A stretch of 21,797 nucleotides of DNA from an uncultured Oscillospiraceae bacterium (GTDB lineage: Bacteria; Bacillota; Clostridia; Oscillospirales; Ruminococcaceae): positions 1 to 21,797 of the forward strand of contig CAKSHT010000019.1 of the NCBI GenBank assembly GCA_934457235.1, in the 5' to 3' direction. A program made the position numbers and the translations under genes. Below are positions 1 through 6,787 of this stretch, piece by piece. Below the pieces are notes generated by a model, which was not told where the DNA came from, did no database searches, and saw only the letters and a program-made list of their open reading frames with translations. Every line of letters starts with the position of its first letter. Position 1 is the first letter of the stretch.

Positions 1-243
1 CTGCATGGGTGCAAAACGCTCCCTGGAAGGGTCGTCCGGATCCGGCTGATAGCCGGTGCGCGTGCCGGAATCCTTTATCATTTCAACGTTGTATATCCAT
101 ATCGTCAGTTGGAAATCCTCAGGCGACTGCGGCTCGCACAGACCGATATTCTCGCGCTTTACCACCGGCTCCGGCGTAAGCTCGCTGCGCAGAAGCTCCG
201 CCAGCGATTCGCCTGCTTCGTATATTGCGGTGTACTCTGTCAT
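1..243 (-). CDS. DUF4255/Pvc16-like CIS cap (terminator) protein, N-terminal part
   Basis: The first 81 residues of a protein that runs off the left edge. The ATG at 243-241 follows a GGAGG site six bases upstream and sits one base after the stop of the preceding gene (TGA-A-ATG), so it is translationally coupled. The opening (MTEYTAIYEAGESLAELLR) followed by ENIGLCEPQSPEDFQLTIWI fits the DUF4255 / Pvc16 N-terminal family: a short helix, then an 'I.L..P.....LTIWIYN' strand pair. In the Afp/PVC systems this family caps the tube and sheath at the end distal to the baseplate and ends elongation. Its presence shows that the four accessory genes upstream lie inside the CIS operon rather than beyond it. 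The C-terminus is not visible. The family call rests on pattern recognition of a fragment. Confidence 0.75.
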   Translation of the reverse strand, partial: MTEYTAIYEAGESLAELLRSELTPEPVVKRENIGLCEPQSPEDFQLTIWIYNVEMIKDSGTRTGYQPDPDDPSRERFAPMQ

Positions 244-244
244 T

Positions 245-1516
245 TCAGTCCTCCAAAAATTCACCAAACGGCGAATAAATGTCTATTTCATACTCTCCGG
301 CTTCAACGACGTTCCTGCGGAATTTCACAACGGCCCGATGAACTCCATCGGCAGGTTCCGGAGCGTCAAACACTGCGGTCTGACCTATTGCCGCGGAGCA
401 CAGCAGCTTTCCGTCATAACGCACCTCAAATTCACCGGCGTCACTTTCGGGGTCAAAGCTTATGGGGAGCGCCTGCACTGACAGCTTTACGGTATTCCCA
501 TTTCTTCGAGTGAGCCACAGACCGCTGCCACGCAGATTTTCCGGGAGCGCGCTGCTCAATACTCCGGCGAGTCCGGAGCTTATTCCGTTTCCGGCGGTCA
601 GCGCTCCTCCGCTCGCCTTGTCCAGCTCAAGCAGCGACTTCGCGTAATCCGCCTTGCTGACAAGCGCCGCGTATTTTGCGTCCTCATACTGTGTTTTTAA
701 GATCTCAAGCGCAGACGGTGAAACAGTGCCAAGGCGGTATTCGTCCGCCGCTTTTTCGTAGGTCTGCGCCGCGTCTACGTACGTTCTCAGCGCTTCGCCG
801 AGGGAATAGTAGTTCTTCACGGCTGCGGTATACTGCGCGGTGATATCCGGATTTTCCGAGGGCTGCACGGAGCCGCCGAACGTACATATCGTTCCGGGAA
901 CGCCCCATTCGGACAGTTCCTCCGCAGAAAGTCCGAGTGCGTCTGTGATGAGATACGCCGTGCTGAAATCAAAGTCAGATCTCAGCGTTTCTCCCGTGAT
1001 CTCCTCAATTTCGGATTTAAGCGAGCTGACTTCGAAAAGCAGGCTTTCAAGCTCGTAATATTTGTCGCCGCGCTGCTTTTCGGCTTCGTCATATTCCTGC
1101 CGTGTGCATTCGCCAACCAGATATTTCACGGACGTTTCATCGGCAGCGCTGTCAAGGCTGGAATAGCGGGAGCCTTCAAGCTCCAGTTTCCTCAGCAGCA
1201 AATCGTAATCTATCAGCTTTTCAGCCAACGAATACTCCTTGTCGGAAAGCACCGACGAGAAATCTCCGTAAAGCTCCATGCGCTGCTCATACAGCTCAGC
1301 CGCTGTGATCTCATGCCCGTCAGCTTCCGAAGTACCGCCGGGAACCTCCGGAGAGTTGAGAGCTTCCTCAAACCGAGCGCATACCGCTGAGATCTGCTCA
1401 GGATATCCGGTCATGCCGGAAACTGCGGAGTTCTCGCAGTACAGCCCGTACGCTGCGGCATTCGCCGAAACAAGTATTGCTGCGGCCGCTCCCGCAGCGA
1501 CTATTTTCCGCTTCAT
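245..1516 (-). CDS. Exported TolC-like coiled-coil protein of the CIS accessory module
   Basis: 423 residues from the chosen start. I take the ATG at 1516-1514, not the upstream in-frame start at 1561, because a GAGGGGGATGG site lies just upstream of it and the product then opens with a clean export signal (MKRK, then an alanine-rich hydrophobic stretch ending ANAAAYG). Whether the signal is cleaved or kept as an anchor is unclear. Residues of about 35-330 are mostly helical with heptad-like spacing. A segment reading 'YRLGTVSPSALEILKTQ' followed by '...YAKSLLELDKASGG' resembles the outer-membrane-efflux (TolC/OEP) helical hairpin signature. The last 90 residues look like a small beta-sandwich. 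It starts 10 bases after the MORN gene and ends one base before the DUF4255 gene. Function unknown; a periplasm- or wall-spanning rod or conduit is a guess. A true TolC is unlikely because it is short and has no clear beta-barrel strands. Confidence 0.6.
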   Translation of the reverse strand: MKRKIVAAGAAAAILVSANAAAYGLYCENSAVSGMTGYPEQISAVCARFEEALNSPEVPGGTSEADGHEITAAELYEQRMELYGDFSSVLSDKEYSLAEKLIDYDLLLRKLELEGSRYSSLDSAADETSVKYLVGECTRQEYDEAEKQRGDKYYELESLLFEVSSLKSEIEEITGETLRSDFDFSTAYLITDALGLSAEELSEWGVPGTICTFGGSVQPSENPDITAQYTAAVKNYYSLGEALRTYVDAAQTYEKAADEYRLGTVSPSALEILKTQYEDAKYAALVSKADYAKSLLELDKASGGALTAGNGISSGLAGVLSSALPENLRGSGLWLTRRNGNTVKLSVQALPISFDPESDAGEFEVRYDGKLLCSAAIGQTAVFDAPEPADGVHRAVVKFRRNVVEAGEYEIDIYSPFGEFLED

Positions 1517-1526
1517 TCCATCCCCC

Positions 1527-3251
1527 TCAGAAACCCAGACTCTCAAAGTCACTGATATCAAGTCCGATATCCTCGAAAAGCTTCTTTATTTCATCATGCT
1601 CCTGTCCGGAAGTCTGGTCGTCCGCAGGCGGAACCGTTCCGGCAGATACCGCATGAGATGATCTCATCAGCAAAGTTCCGTCAGAGCCTGCCCACCAGTA
1701 CACCACGGTATCCGCATAAGCTACAGCGTAGCAGGCGACGTCCTGTTCCGGTATGCCGAGCAGCTGCGCCTGCTCCGGCAGAATGCCGTCAGTCCTTGTC
1801 ACCGAAAGTGCGGACGGCGCGATAATATCAGTCACGGTGCGTATCTTCATATTTACACCGCCTGTCGGAAGCGCATAAACGGCCCTCACCGCCGCCGGCT
1901 CATTTCCGGCCGCAAAGCTGCATTCGAGAATTATCCCGGTTCTATCAGTCAGACGGAAGCAATCGTCCGCGACCGACCTCACGGCGCCCGGAAAATACTC
2001 TTCCACGGAAGCCGCGTCAAGCCCTGTCAGCGCACTGTAATCAATATCGCCGTCCAGGAACGCTCCGGAATAAACCGTGTTACCCGCCGCGTCGGTAAGG
2101 CTTCCGGAGCCGGATGGGATCCCGTCCGCAAAGCAGCCCTCATATTTCATTCCGTTGGGATATGTACGGACTGCCGCGCCGCTTATTTTACCATCGCTGA
2201 ACGTCCCGGCGACGACTGTGCCGTCAGTGCCGTAAAGCGTTCCGCTGCCGCTGAACACACCGTTTTCAAACTCGCCCGAATACAGCCGCGCTCCGTTTTC
2301 ATACAGCGTGCCGCTTCCGGAATACTCGCCCATTTCAAACGAACCGCTGTATATTTTTTCGCCGCTCCCGGAATAGAGCGTGCCGTTTCCGTTGTATTTT
2401 CCGGCGGTGAACTGACCGTTGTATTTCAGCGTTCCGTCACGGTAATATTCAAGCGCCTCGCCGTGCGGGACTCCTCCGCTGTAATCACCGCTGTAATGCA
2501 GGGAGCCGTCGTCGTAATTCTCCTTGCATACCCCCTGCGCAACGCCGTCCGTAAAGTTACCCGTAAACAGCAGGACGCCATCGCACGTGATGGTCCCGCT
2601 TCCCTGTAGTTCGCCGTTTTTAAACTCTCCTGCATATATCTTACCGTCCTGGTAAAGCTCGCCGGAGCCGTTGTACCTGCCGTCCGCAAATGCGCCGCGG
2701 TAAAGGACTGTACCGTCCTCCAGGTACAGGATACCGCTGCCGCTGTACTTTCCCTTTTCGTAATTTCCGGAATACCTGTGCCTGCCGTTTTCCCAGTACT
2801 CATCGCCGGACTCAACGGCAGCCCCATCGCTCAGCCGTCCCTCGAATTTAAGTTCTGTGCACTCCTGGTCATAATACAGCCGGACGCGTCCGGAGTATGC
2901 GGATACCGCCGCGTCATCGAAGTACATATCCTTCACCCACCACCAGCTCGTGAACAGAGGGTGAAGCACGAAAATATACAAAAATACCGCCGCGATGACG
3001 ATGACCGAAACAAGCAGCACAAGCGACTTGGCTACGTATATCCTGCCCCAGTCAAAATAATCCTCGCGTTTCTCCGGTCTGCGCCGGGCGAGCTTCGGGA
3101 ATTTCTTCACAGCCCCCGGAACAGCCGATGTAACTCTCCCGACGCTGAAAGCATATTTGAATTTGCTGCTCACCACCCGGAAAGGGCGAAGCAGCGCGTT
3201 TTTCAGCACTCGTAATATCAGCGCTAGCCCGTTAGTGAGCTTCTTTATCAT
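1527..3251 (-). CDS. Membrane-anchored MORN-repeat protein
   Basis: 574 residues. Residues 1-70 are basic and partly amphipathic (many K/R). One strong transmembrane helix covers about 76-98, then a Trp-rich juxtamembrane segment (TSWWWVKD). From about residue 118 to 400 run roughly a dozen MORN-type repeats of the pattern YxGxFxxGxxxGxGxLYxxDG, forming an extended beta-sheet rod. The last 170 residues form a separate domain that I do not recognise. By the positive-inside rule the N-terminus is cytoplasmic and the repeats are outside. It starts three bases after the stop of the cyclase-like receptor, with an AAGGA site about ten bases upstream, so the two are tightly coupled. MORN repeats often mediate membrane or protein scaffolding; a role in docking the injection apparatus at the envelope is inference. 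Confidence 0.75.
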   Translation of the reverse strand: MIKKLTNGLALILRVLKNALLRPFRVVSSKFKYAFSVGRVTSAVPGAVKKFPKLARRRPEKREDYFDWGRIYVAKSLVLLVSVIVIAAVFLYIFVLHPLFTSWWWVKDMYFDDAAVSAYSGRVRLYYDQECTELKFEGRLSDGAAVESGDEYWENGRHRYSGNYEKGKYSGSGILYLEDGTVLYRGAFADGRYNGSGELYQDGKIYAGEFKNGELQGSGTITCDGVLLFTGNFTDGVAQGVCKENYDDGSLHYSGDYSGGVPHGEALEYYRDGTLKYNGQFTAGKYNGNGTLYSGSGEKIYSGSFEMGEYSGSGTLYENGARLYSGEFENGVFSGSGTLYGTDGTVVAGTFSDGKISGAAVRTYPNGMKYEGCFADGIPSGSGSLTDAAGNTVYSGAFLDGDIDYSALTGLDAASVEEYFPGAVRSVADDCFRLTDRTGIILECSFAAGNEPAAVRAVYALPTGGVNMKIRTVTDIIAPSALSVTRTDGILPEQAQLLGIPEQDVACYAVAYADTVVYWWAGSDGTLLMRSSHAVSAGTVPPADDQTSGQEHDEIKKLFEDIGLDISDFESLGF

Positions 3252-3254
3252 AAA

Positions 3255-6023
3255 TCACATGTCCTTCCATGCAAGGCTCTGACGGCGATACGCTTCGGTT
3301 TCATCGTATATCCGATATGTGAGCTTACGCCTGCCGGAGCTGATGTTGTGCTCCGCAAGATAAAGGTAATTCCTTGCCGCTCCGTCGTCCGGAGCGTATT
3401 TCACGATGTTCATGAAACGCGTCCGCGCGCCGGTATAGTCGCCGTTTTCAAACAGCTCCACTGCCGCTGCGAATTCCTCGCTGAACTGCTCCTTCAGCTT
3501 TATCATGGCGTATGGGTCGCTGTCGAACATATCGTATAATCCGGTCGTGCCTGCCGCCGCGGCGAATTCGCCTATCCTGCGGCTGCGGTATTTCCCGGCG
3601 GGCAGAGTACGGAACGATTCCTCAGTGCAGACGATATACAGACCGCTTTCGGCGCAGAGCTTTTCTATCTCCTCGGCTTCGGTAATAACGCCGGAGACCG
3701 CCGTCGGCTCCATGCGCTTCTCGTCGCCGATAAATCCAAGGAGAACATCGCCCTCGCTGATGACAACGCGGACGTCCGCCGTGCTCTTTCCGCGTATCCG
3801 GCAGACCTCGTTATACGCAGCGGCACATTCACGCATTTTTATCGCTGCGCGCAGTGCGTCGCCGGAGCTGTTGAATATCGCACTGCAGCCGTTATACAAG
3901 AAATTATAAGCCGTGCCTCCATTTTCCCCGATTATGGGAATAAGCTGCTCGAACACGCCGTTTATGCTCTCAAAAATGTCCTGCGAGCCTATTATCCGCT
4001 CGGCGTCAGACATTCTGAACCTTAGCAGCAGCACAGCCATCCTGCGCTTGGAATGAAGCGATTTATCCACGCGCTCTATCTGCGTTTCTCCGAGGTTTTT
4101 AAGAAAGCTCAGCGGGACGAATCGGTAATAGGAGTTATTGAGCCTTTCAAGGCTGGTGGTTTTCTCTACGATATGGTCTGAGAGCGCGCGGACAGACTTT
4201 GAAAGCTCCTCGATCTCGTCGCCGGTGCTTATGCTTATCGGCACATTGTACTCGCCCGCCGCTATCCTGTCCACGGAGCGCTTCAGCTTACGCACTGCGC
4301 CTGCGGTGATGTTCTCTATTATCATGAAGATCACGACAAGCACTAATCCACCGCCGGCAAGAAACAGATCAATCATATTCTGTATATTCTGAACTGAGCT
4401 GGACAGGCTGCTTATGCGTATCCCGACTATCATATAGACGTCGTTTGCCGTGACGGGTATTGATATCCTGCGGACAAGGAACATCTTCTCTCCCTCGACG
4501 CTGTTCTTCATGAAGAAGCTTTCAGTGCCGGTCATGTTCTCCGCAATATCAGTCAGATTCATTCCGTATGCAAGGCGGTCGGCAGAGGTTCCTGCGGGAT
4601 ACAGTCCCGTTGAGGCGATAAGCCGCAGCCTGCCGTCCTTTACTTCCGCAAGGTGCACCTGCGGCTTTTCGTCATCGCCGTCAAATCCGTTATCCGGATC
4701 GGCGCAGGCTGCTGCCCTGCCCTCCGCCGCAAACAGCTCCTCGTAATCGGAATACTGCGGCGCAGTGCCTGCGGCGCCGCTCATGGAATCCTCAAACGAA
4801 TTGGCTATGATCTGCGCTTCATGGCTGTAGTTTCCAGTCACTATATTCTCCACCTGGGGTATCACAATAAAATACGACAGTGAATACAGCACAATGAATA
4901 TCAGCATTATCATCAGCAGCGACTGACGCAACAGGATAGACAGATGCATTTTCAGAATGCTGATGTAAAAATCCCAGGTCAGTATCGTCAGAAGTATCAC
5001 TCCGACTGCAACCGCCGCCAGGACAAGTATTGAATTTATCTGCGTGCTGCGGTCAACGTCGTCGGTGTAAATACGCGACATTACGGAAAAGCTGCCGTAA
5101 TACAGTCGCTCTGTCTCGTCGTGGATACAGCCAAAAATGTTTCCGGTTATTCCGACGGATACGTCGGTGAGATCGGCGGCGGACAGCGATTCCTCCGCAT
5201 TTATCACCCTGCTTCCCGAAAGCGACGCTGATATCGACATATCCTTTGAGAGCGTATAGATATCCCCGGTCGCGGAGTCCATCATGTACACAAGGTCTAT
5301 GCCGTTCCAGAAGCGGTCGAAAACCGCGTCCTGCTTCACGTTTCCGGGATTTTTCATTCCGCTGCGGTCAAGTATCGCGATACCACCGTGTAATCCGAGC
5401 GCAACGCTGCCGTCTGAAAACGTATAGGCTCCGTATATCTCACGGTCCGGGAGCTCGTAGCCTGCGATCCTCGACGCTGGCTCGGAATTGTTCTTCAGCG
5501 CCGTGAACACCTCCACGGAACCGTTGTCCAGCAGCGAAAAGTAAACGGAATTATCGTCCTCGCTGAACGCCGATATTATCACAGTCCGTCCGTTCATGTA
5601 GGTCGAAGTCCTGTGCGAGAACACCTCGCCAGCGTATGTTCCGTCCTCATAGAAGCTATGGACGACCGCGCGTTCTATGAACAGCGTACGCGGGTCAAAT
5701 TCATACGTCGTCAGATAGATTCCCTTGTCATGTTCCACATATATCCCCGCCGGGGCAAAGCTGTCGCCGAATATTTCGGGTGAAAGCCGTTTCTCAAACA
5801 GGCGCTTCCCCGACGAATCAATGCACACAAGGTTTTTGTACGTTCCGCTGGTGCTTATGTAATAGATATCTCCCGCCCGGTCGAGCGCATAGGTGCTGCT
5901 TACTGTCTTTTCTGCAATTCCTCCGAAGCCCATTCCGAAATTAGAGGTACCGATAAGCAGCGCCGCCCCTGTCGTGCAGAATATGAGAAATATCACGATA
6001 AAGCTTACCGTCTTTTTTACCAT
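3255..6023 (-). CDS. Multi-pass receptor with propeller-like, CACHE-like, HAMP and degenerate cyclase domains
   Basis: 922 residues from the ATG at 6023-6021. That start has GGAGG eight bases upstream; an in-frame ATG 36 bases earlier has no such site. Order: a signal-anchor helix (about 5-25); a beta-rich region with repeated 'DxxGDIYYIS / SSGKRLFEK' motifs typical of propeller sensors (about 40-320); a helix near 329-352; a helix near 362-385; a CACHE-like extracytoplasmic domain (about 390-545); a helix near 550-575; HAMP (about 577-620); the 'YRFVPLSFLKNLG' linker common before class III cyclase domains; a cyclase-like domain (about 655-820); and a TPR-like C-terminus. The cyclase core is degenerate: the metal-binding Asp motif reads LLLRFRMSD, the usual GDGxMAxF is YNGCSAIF, and the N/R transition-state pair is not apparent. 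It probably senses and signals by protein contact rather than by making cAMP. It follows the kinase-like gene by 28 bases. Confidence 0.72.
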   Translation of the reverse strand: MVKKTVSFIVIFLIFCTTGAALLIGTSNFGMGFGGIAEKTVSSTYALDRAGDIYYISTSGTYKNLVCIDSSGKRLFEKRLSPEIFGDSFAPAGIYVEHDKGIYLTTYEFDPRTLFIERAVVHSFYEDGTYAGEVFSHRTSTYMNGRTVIISAFSEDDNSVYFSLLDNGSVEVFTALKNNSEPASRIAGYELPDREIYGAYTFSDGSVALGLHGGIAILDRSGMKNPGNVKQDAVFDRFWNGIDLVYMMDSATGDIYTLSKDMSISASLSGSRVINAEESLSAADLTDVSVGITGNIFGCIHDETERLYYGSFSVMSRIYTDDVDRSTQINSILVLAAVAVGVILLTILTWDFYISILKMHLSILLRQSLLMIMLIFIVLYSLSYFIVIPQVENIVTGNYSHEAQIIANSFEDSMSGAAGTAPQYSDYEELFAAEGRAAACADPDNGFDGDDEKPQVHLAEVKDGRLRLIASTGLYPAGTSADRLAYGMNLTDIAENMTGTESFFMKNSVEGEKMFLVRRISIPVTANDVYMIVGIRISSLSSSVQNIQNMIDLFLAGGGLVLVVIFMIIENITAGAVRKLKRSVDRIAAGEYNVPISISTGDEIEELSKSVRALSDHIVEKTTSLERLNNSYYRFVPLSFLKNLGETQIERVDKSLHSKRRMAVLLLRFRMSDAERIIGSQDIFESINGVFEQLIPIIGENGGTAYNFLYNGCSAIFNSSGDALRAAIKMRECAAAYNEVCRIRGKSTADVRVVISEGDVLLGFIGDEKRMEPTAVSGVITEAEEIEKLCAESGLYIVCTEESFRTLPAGKYRSRRIGEFAAAAGTTGLYDMFDSDPYAMIKLKEQFSEEFAAAVELFENGDYTGARTRFMNIVKYAPDDGAARNYLYLAEHNISSGRRKLTYRIYDETEAYRRQSLAWKDM

Positions 6024-6051
6024 GTTCAAATCCTCCGTTTTCTGACAGGGT

Positions 6052-6762
6052 CTATGCATTTCTGCTCTTCCTGCGGCGTTTTTTTCTGCTTCGTGCGCTC
6101 CTGCCGAGATATGTCAGCAGGCTCTCCTGGAGATACGCGCTGCGGGTCTTTTCCGCCTGCATGCGGACATTCCTCCAGGCGGAATATGCGGCGGCGCAGC
6201 TGTCTATCAGCTCCCCGATCTCGTCGGGGAAATATCTGTCGCGGCGGAACATTCTGTCAAGCATTTTTCCAAGCCGCACCGTCCGGAAATTCGCACCGCC
6301 GGTCATATCCGGGTCAAGCAGCATATTGAAATACACCCTGCACTCCGCGGCGTCCACAACTGCGTTCTCCGGCAGAAGCCCGCTGGCTGCCGTGCGGTCG
6401 TCAGCCAGGTCGAATTCCAGGGCGCAGCACAGCATGCTGTCCGCAAGCCTGACAGTCGTTTCATAGTCCCGTGAGGGCGCTTTGCAGTACTCCTCAAACG
6501 GGATACCTGCATGATACGAAAATATCGCAGAAAAACTCCCGCTGGAGGTGACAAGCTTGCGTAATCCTCTGAAGCGATTTTTCTCCATATCGTAGAACAG
6601 CGGCAGCAGCTCACGGATATACGCCTTACTGCTATACTGGTCTATCAGACATACTTCGCCGCTGTTTACCGTTACATCGCAGCACAACGCTGCTTCAAAT
6701 CCGACGTGCGACCTCAGTACTTCCGTGATTTTGTATCTTCCGCTGTCTATGATCATCTGCAA
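6052..6762 (-). CDS. Putative pseudokinase-like protein of the CIS operon
   Basis: 236 residues from a TTG start at 6762-6760, chosen because a GGGAGGTG site lies about nine bases upstream; the ATG six bases later would be too far from it. I do not recognise a named family. The layout resembles a Ser/Thr protein kinase fold: 'RYKITEVL' (9-16), a hinge-like 'FSYHAGIPFEEYC' (81-93), and 'GLLPENAVVD' (128-137) where kinases have the catalytic-loop 'DLKPENILLD'. The ATP-loop glycines, the VAIK lysine, HRD and DFG are all missing, so catalysis is not expected. The final 15 residues are strongly basic (RSARSRKKRRRKSRNA), suggesting membrane, nucleic-acid or acidic-protein binding. It lies 25 bases after the 606-residue CIS protein and 28 before the receptor. 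The pseudokinase reading is inference; the alternative is an unrelated small CIS adaptor. Confidence 0.5.
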   Translation of the reverse strand: MQMIIDSGRYKITEVLRSHVGFEAALCCDVTVNSGEVCLIDQYSSKAYIRELLPLFYDMEKNRFRGLRKLVTSSGSFSAIFSYHAGIPFEEYCKAPSRDYETTVRLADSMLCCALEFDLADDRTAASGLLPENAVVDAAECRVYFNMLLDPDMTGGANFRTVRLGKMLDRMFRRDRYFPDEIGELIDSCAAAYSAWRNVRMQAEKTRSAYLQESLLTYLGRSARSRKKRRRKSRNA

Positions 6763-6787
6763 ACCACTTCACCTCCCGGATAACAAT

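Noticed and set aside
1517..1561. Upstream start for the exported coiled-coil protein
   Set aside because: Starting at 1561 would put 15 polar residues before the signal sequence, overlap the MORN gene and lack a ribosome site; the ATG at 1516 has one.
6024..6059. Upstream ATG at 6059 for the receptor gene
   Set aside because: No ribosome binding site precedes it, whereas the ATG at 6023 has GGAGG at eight bases and begins the signal-anchor directly.
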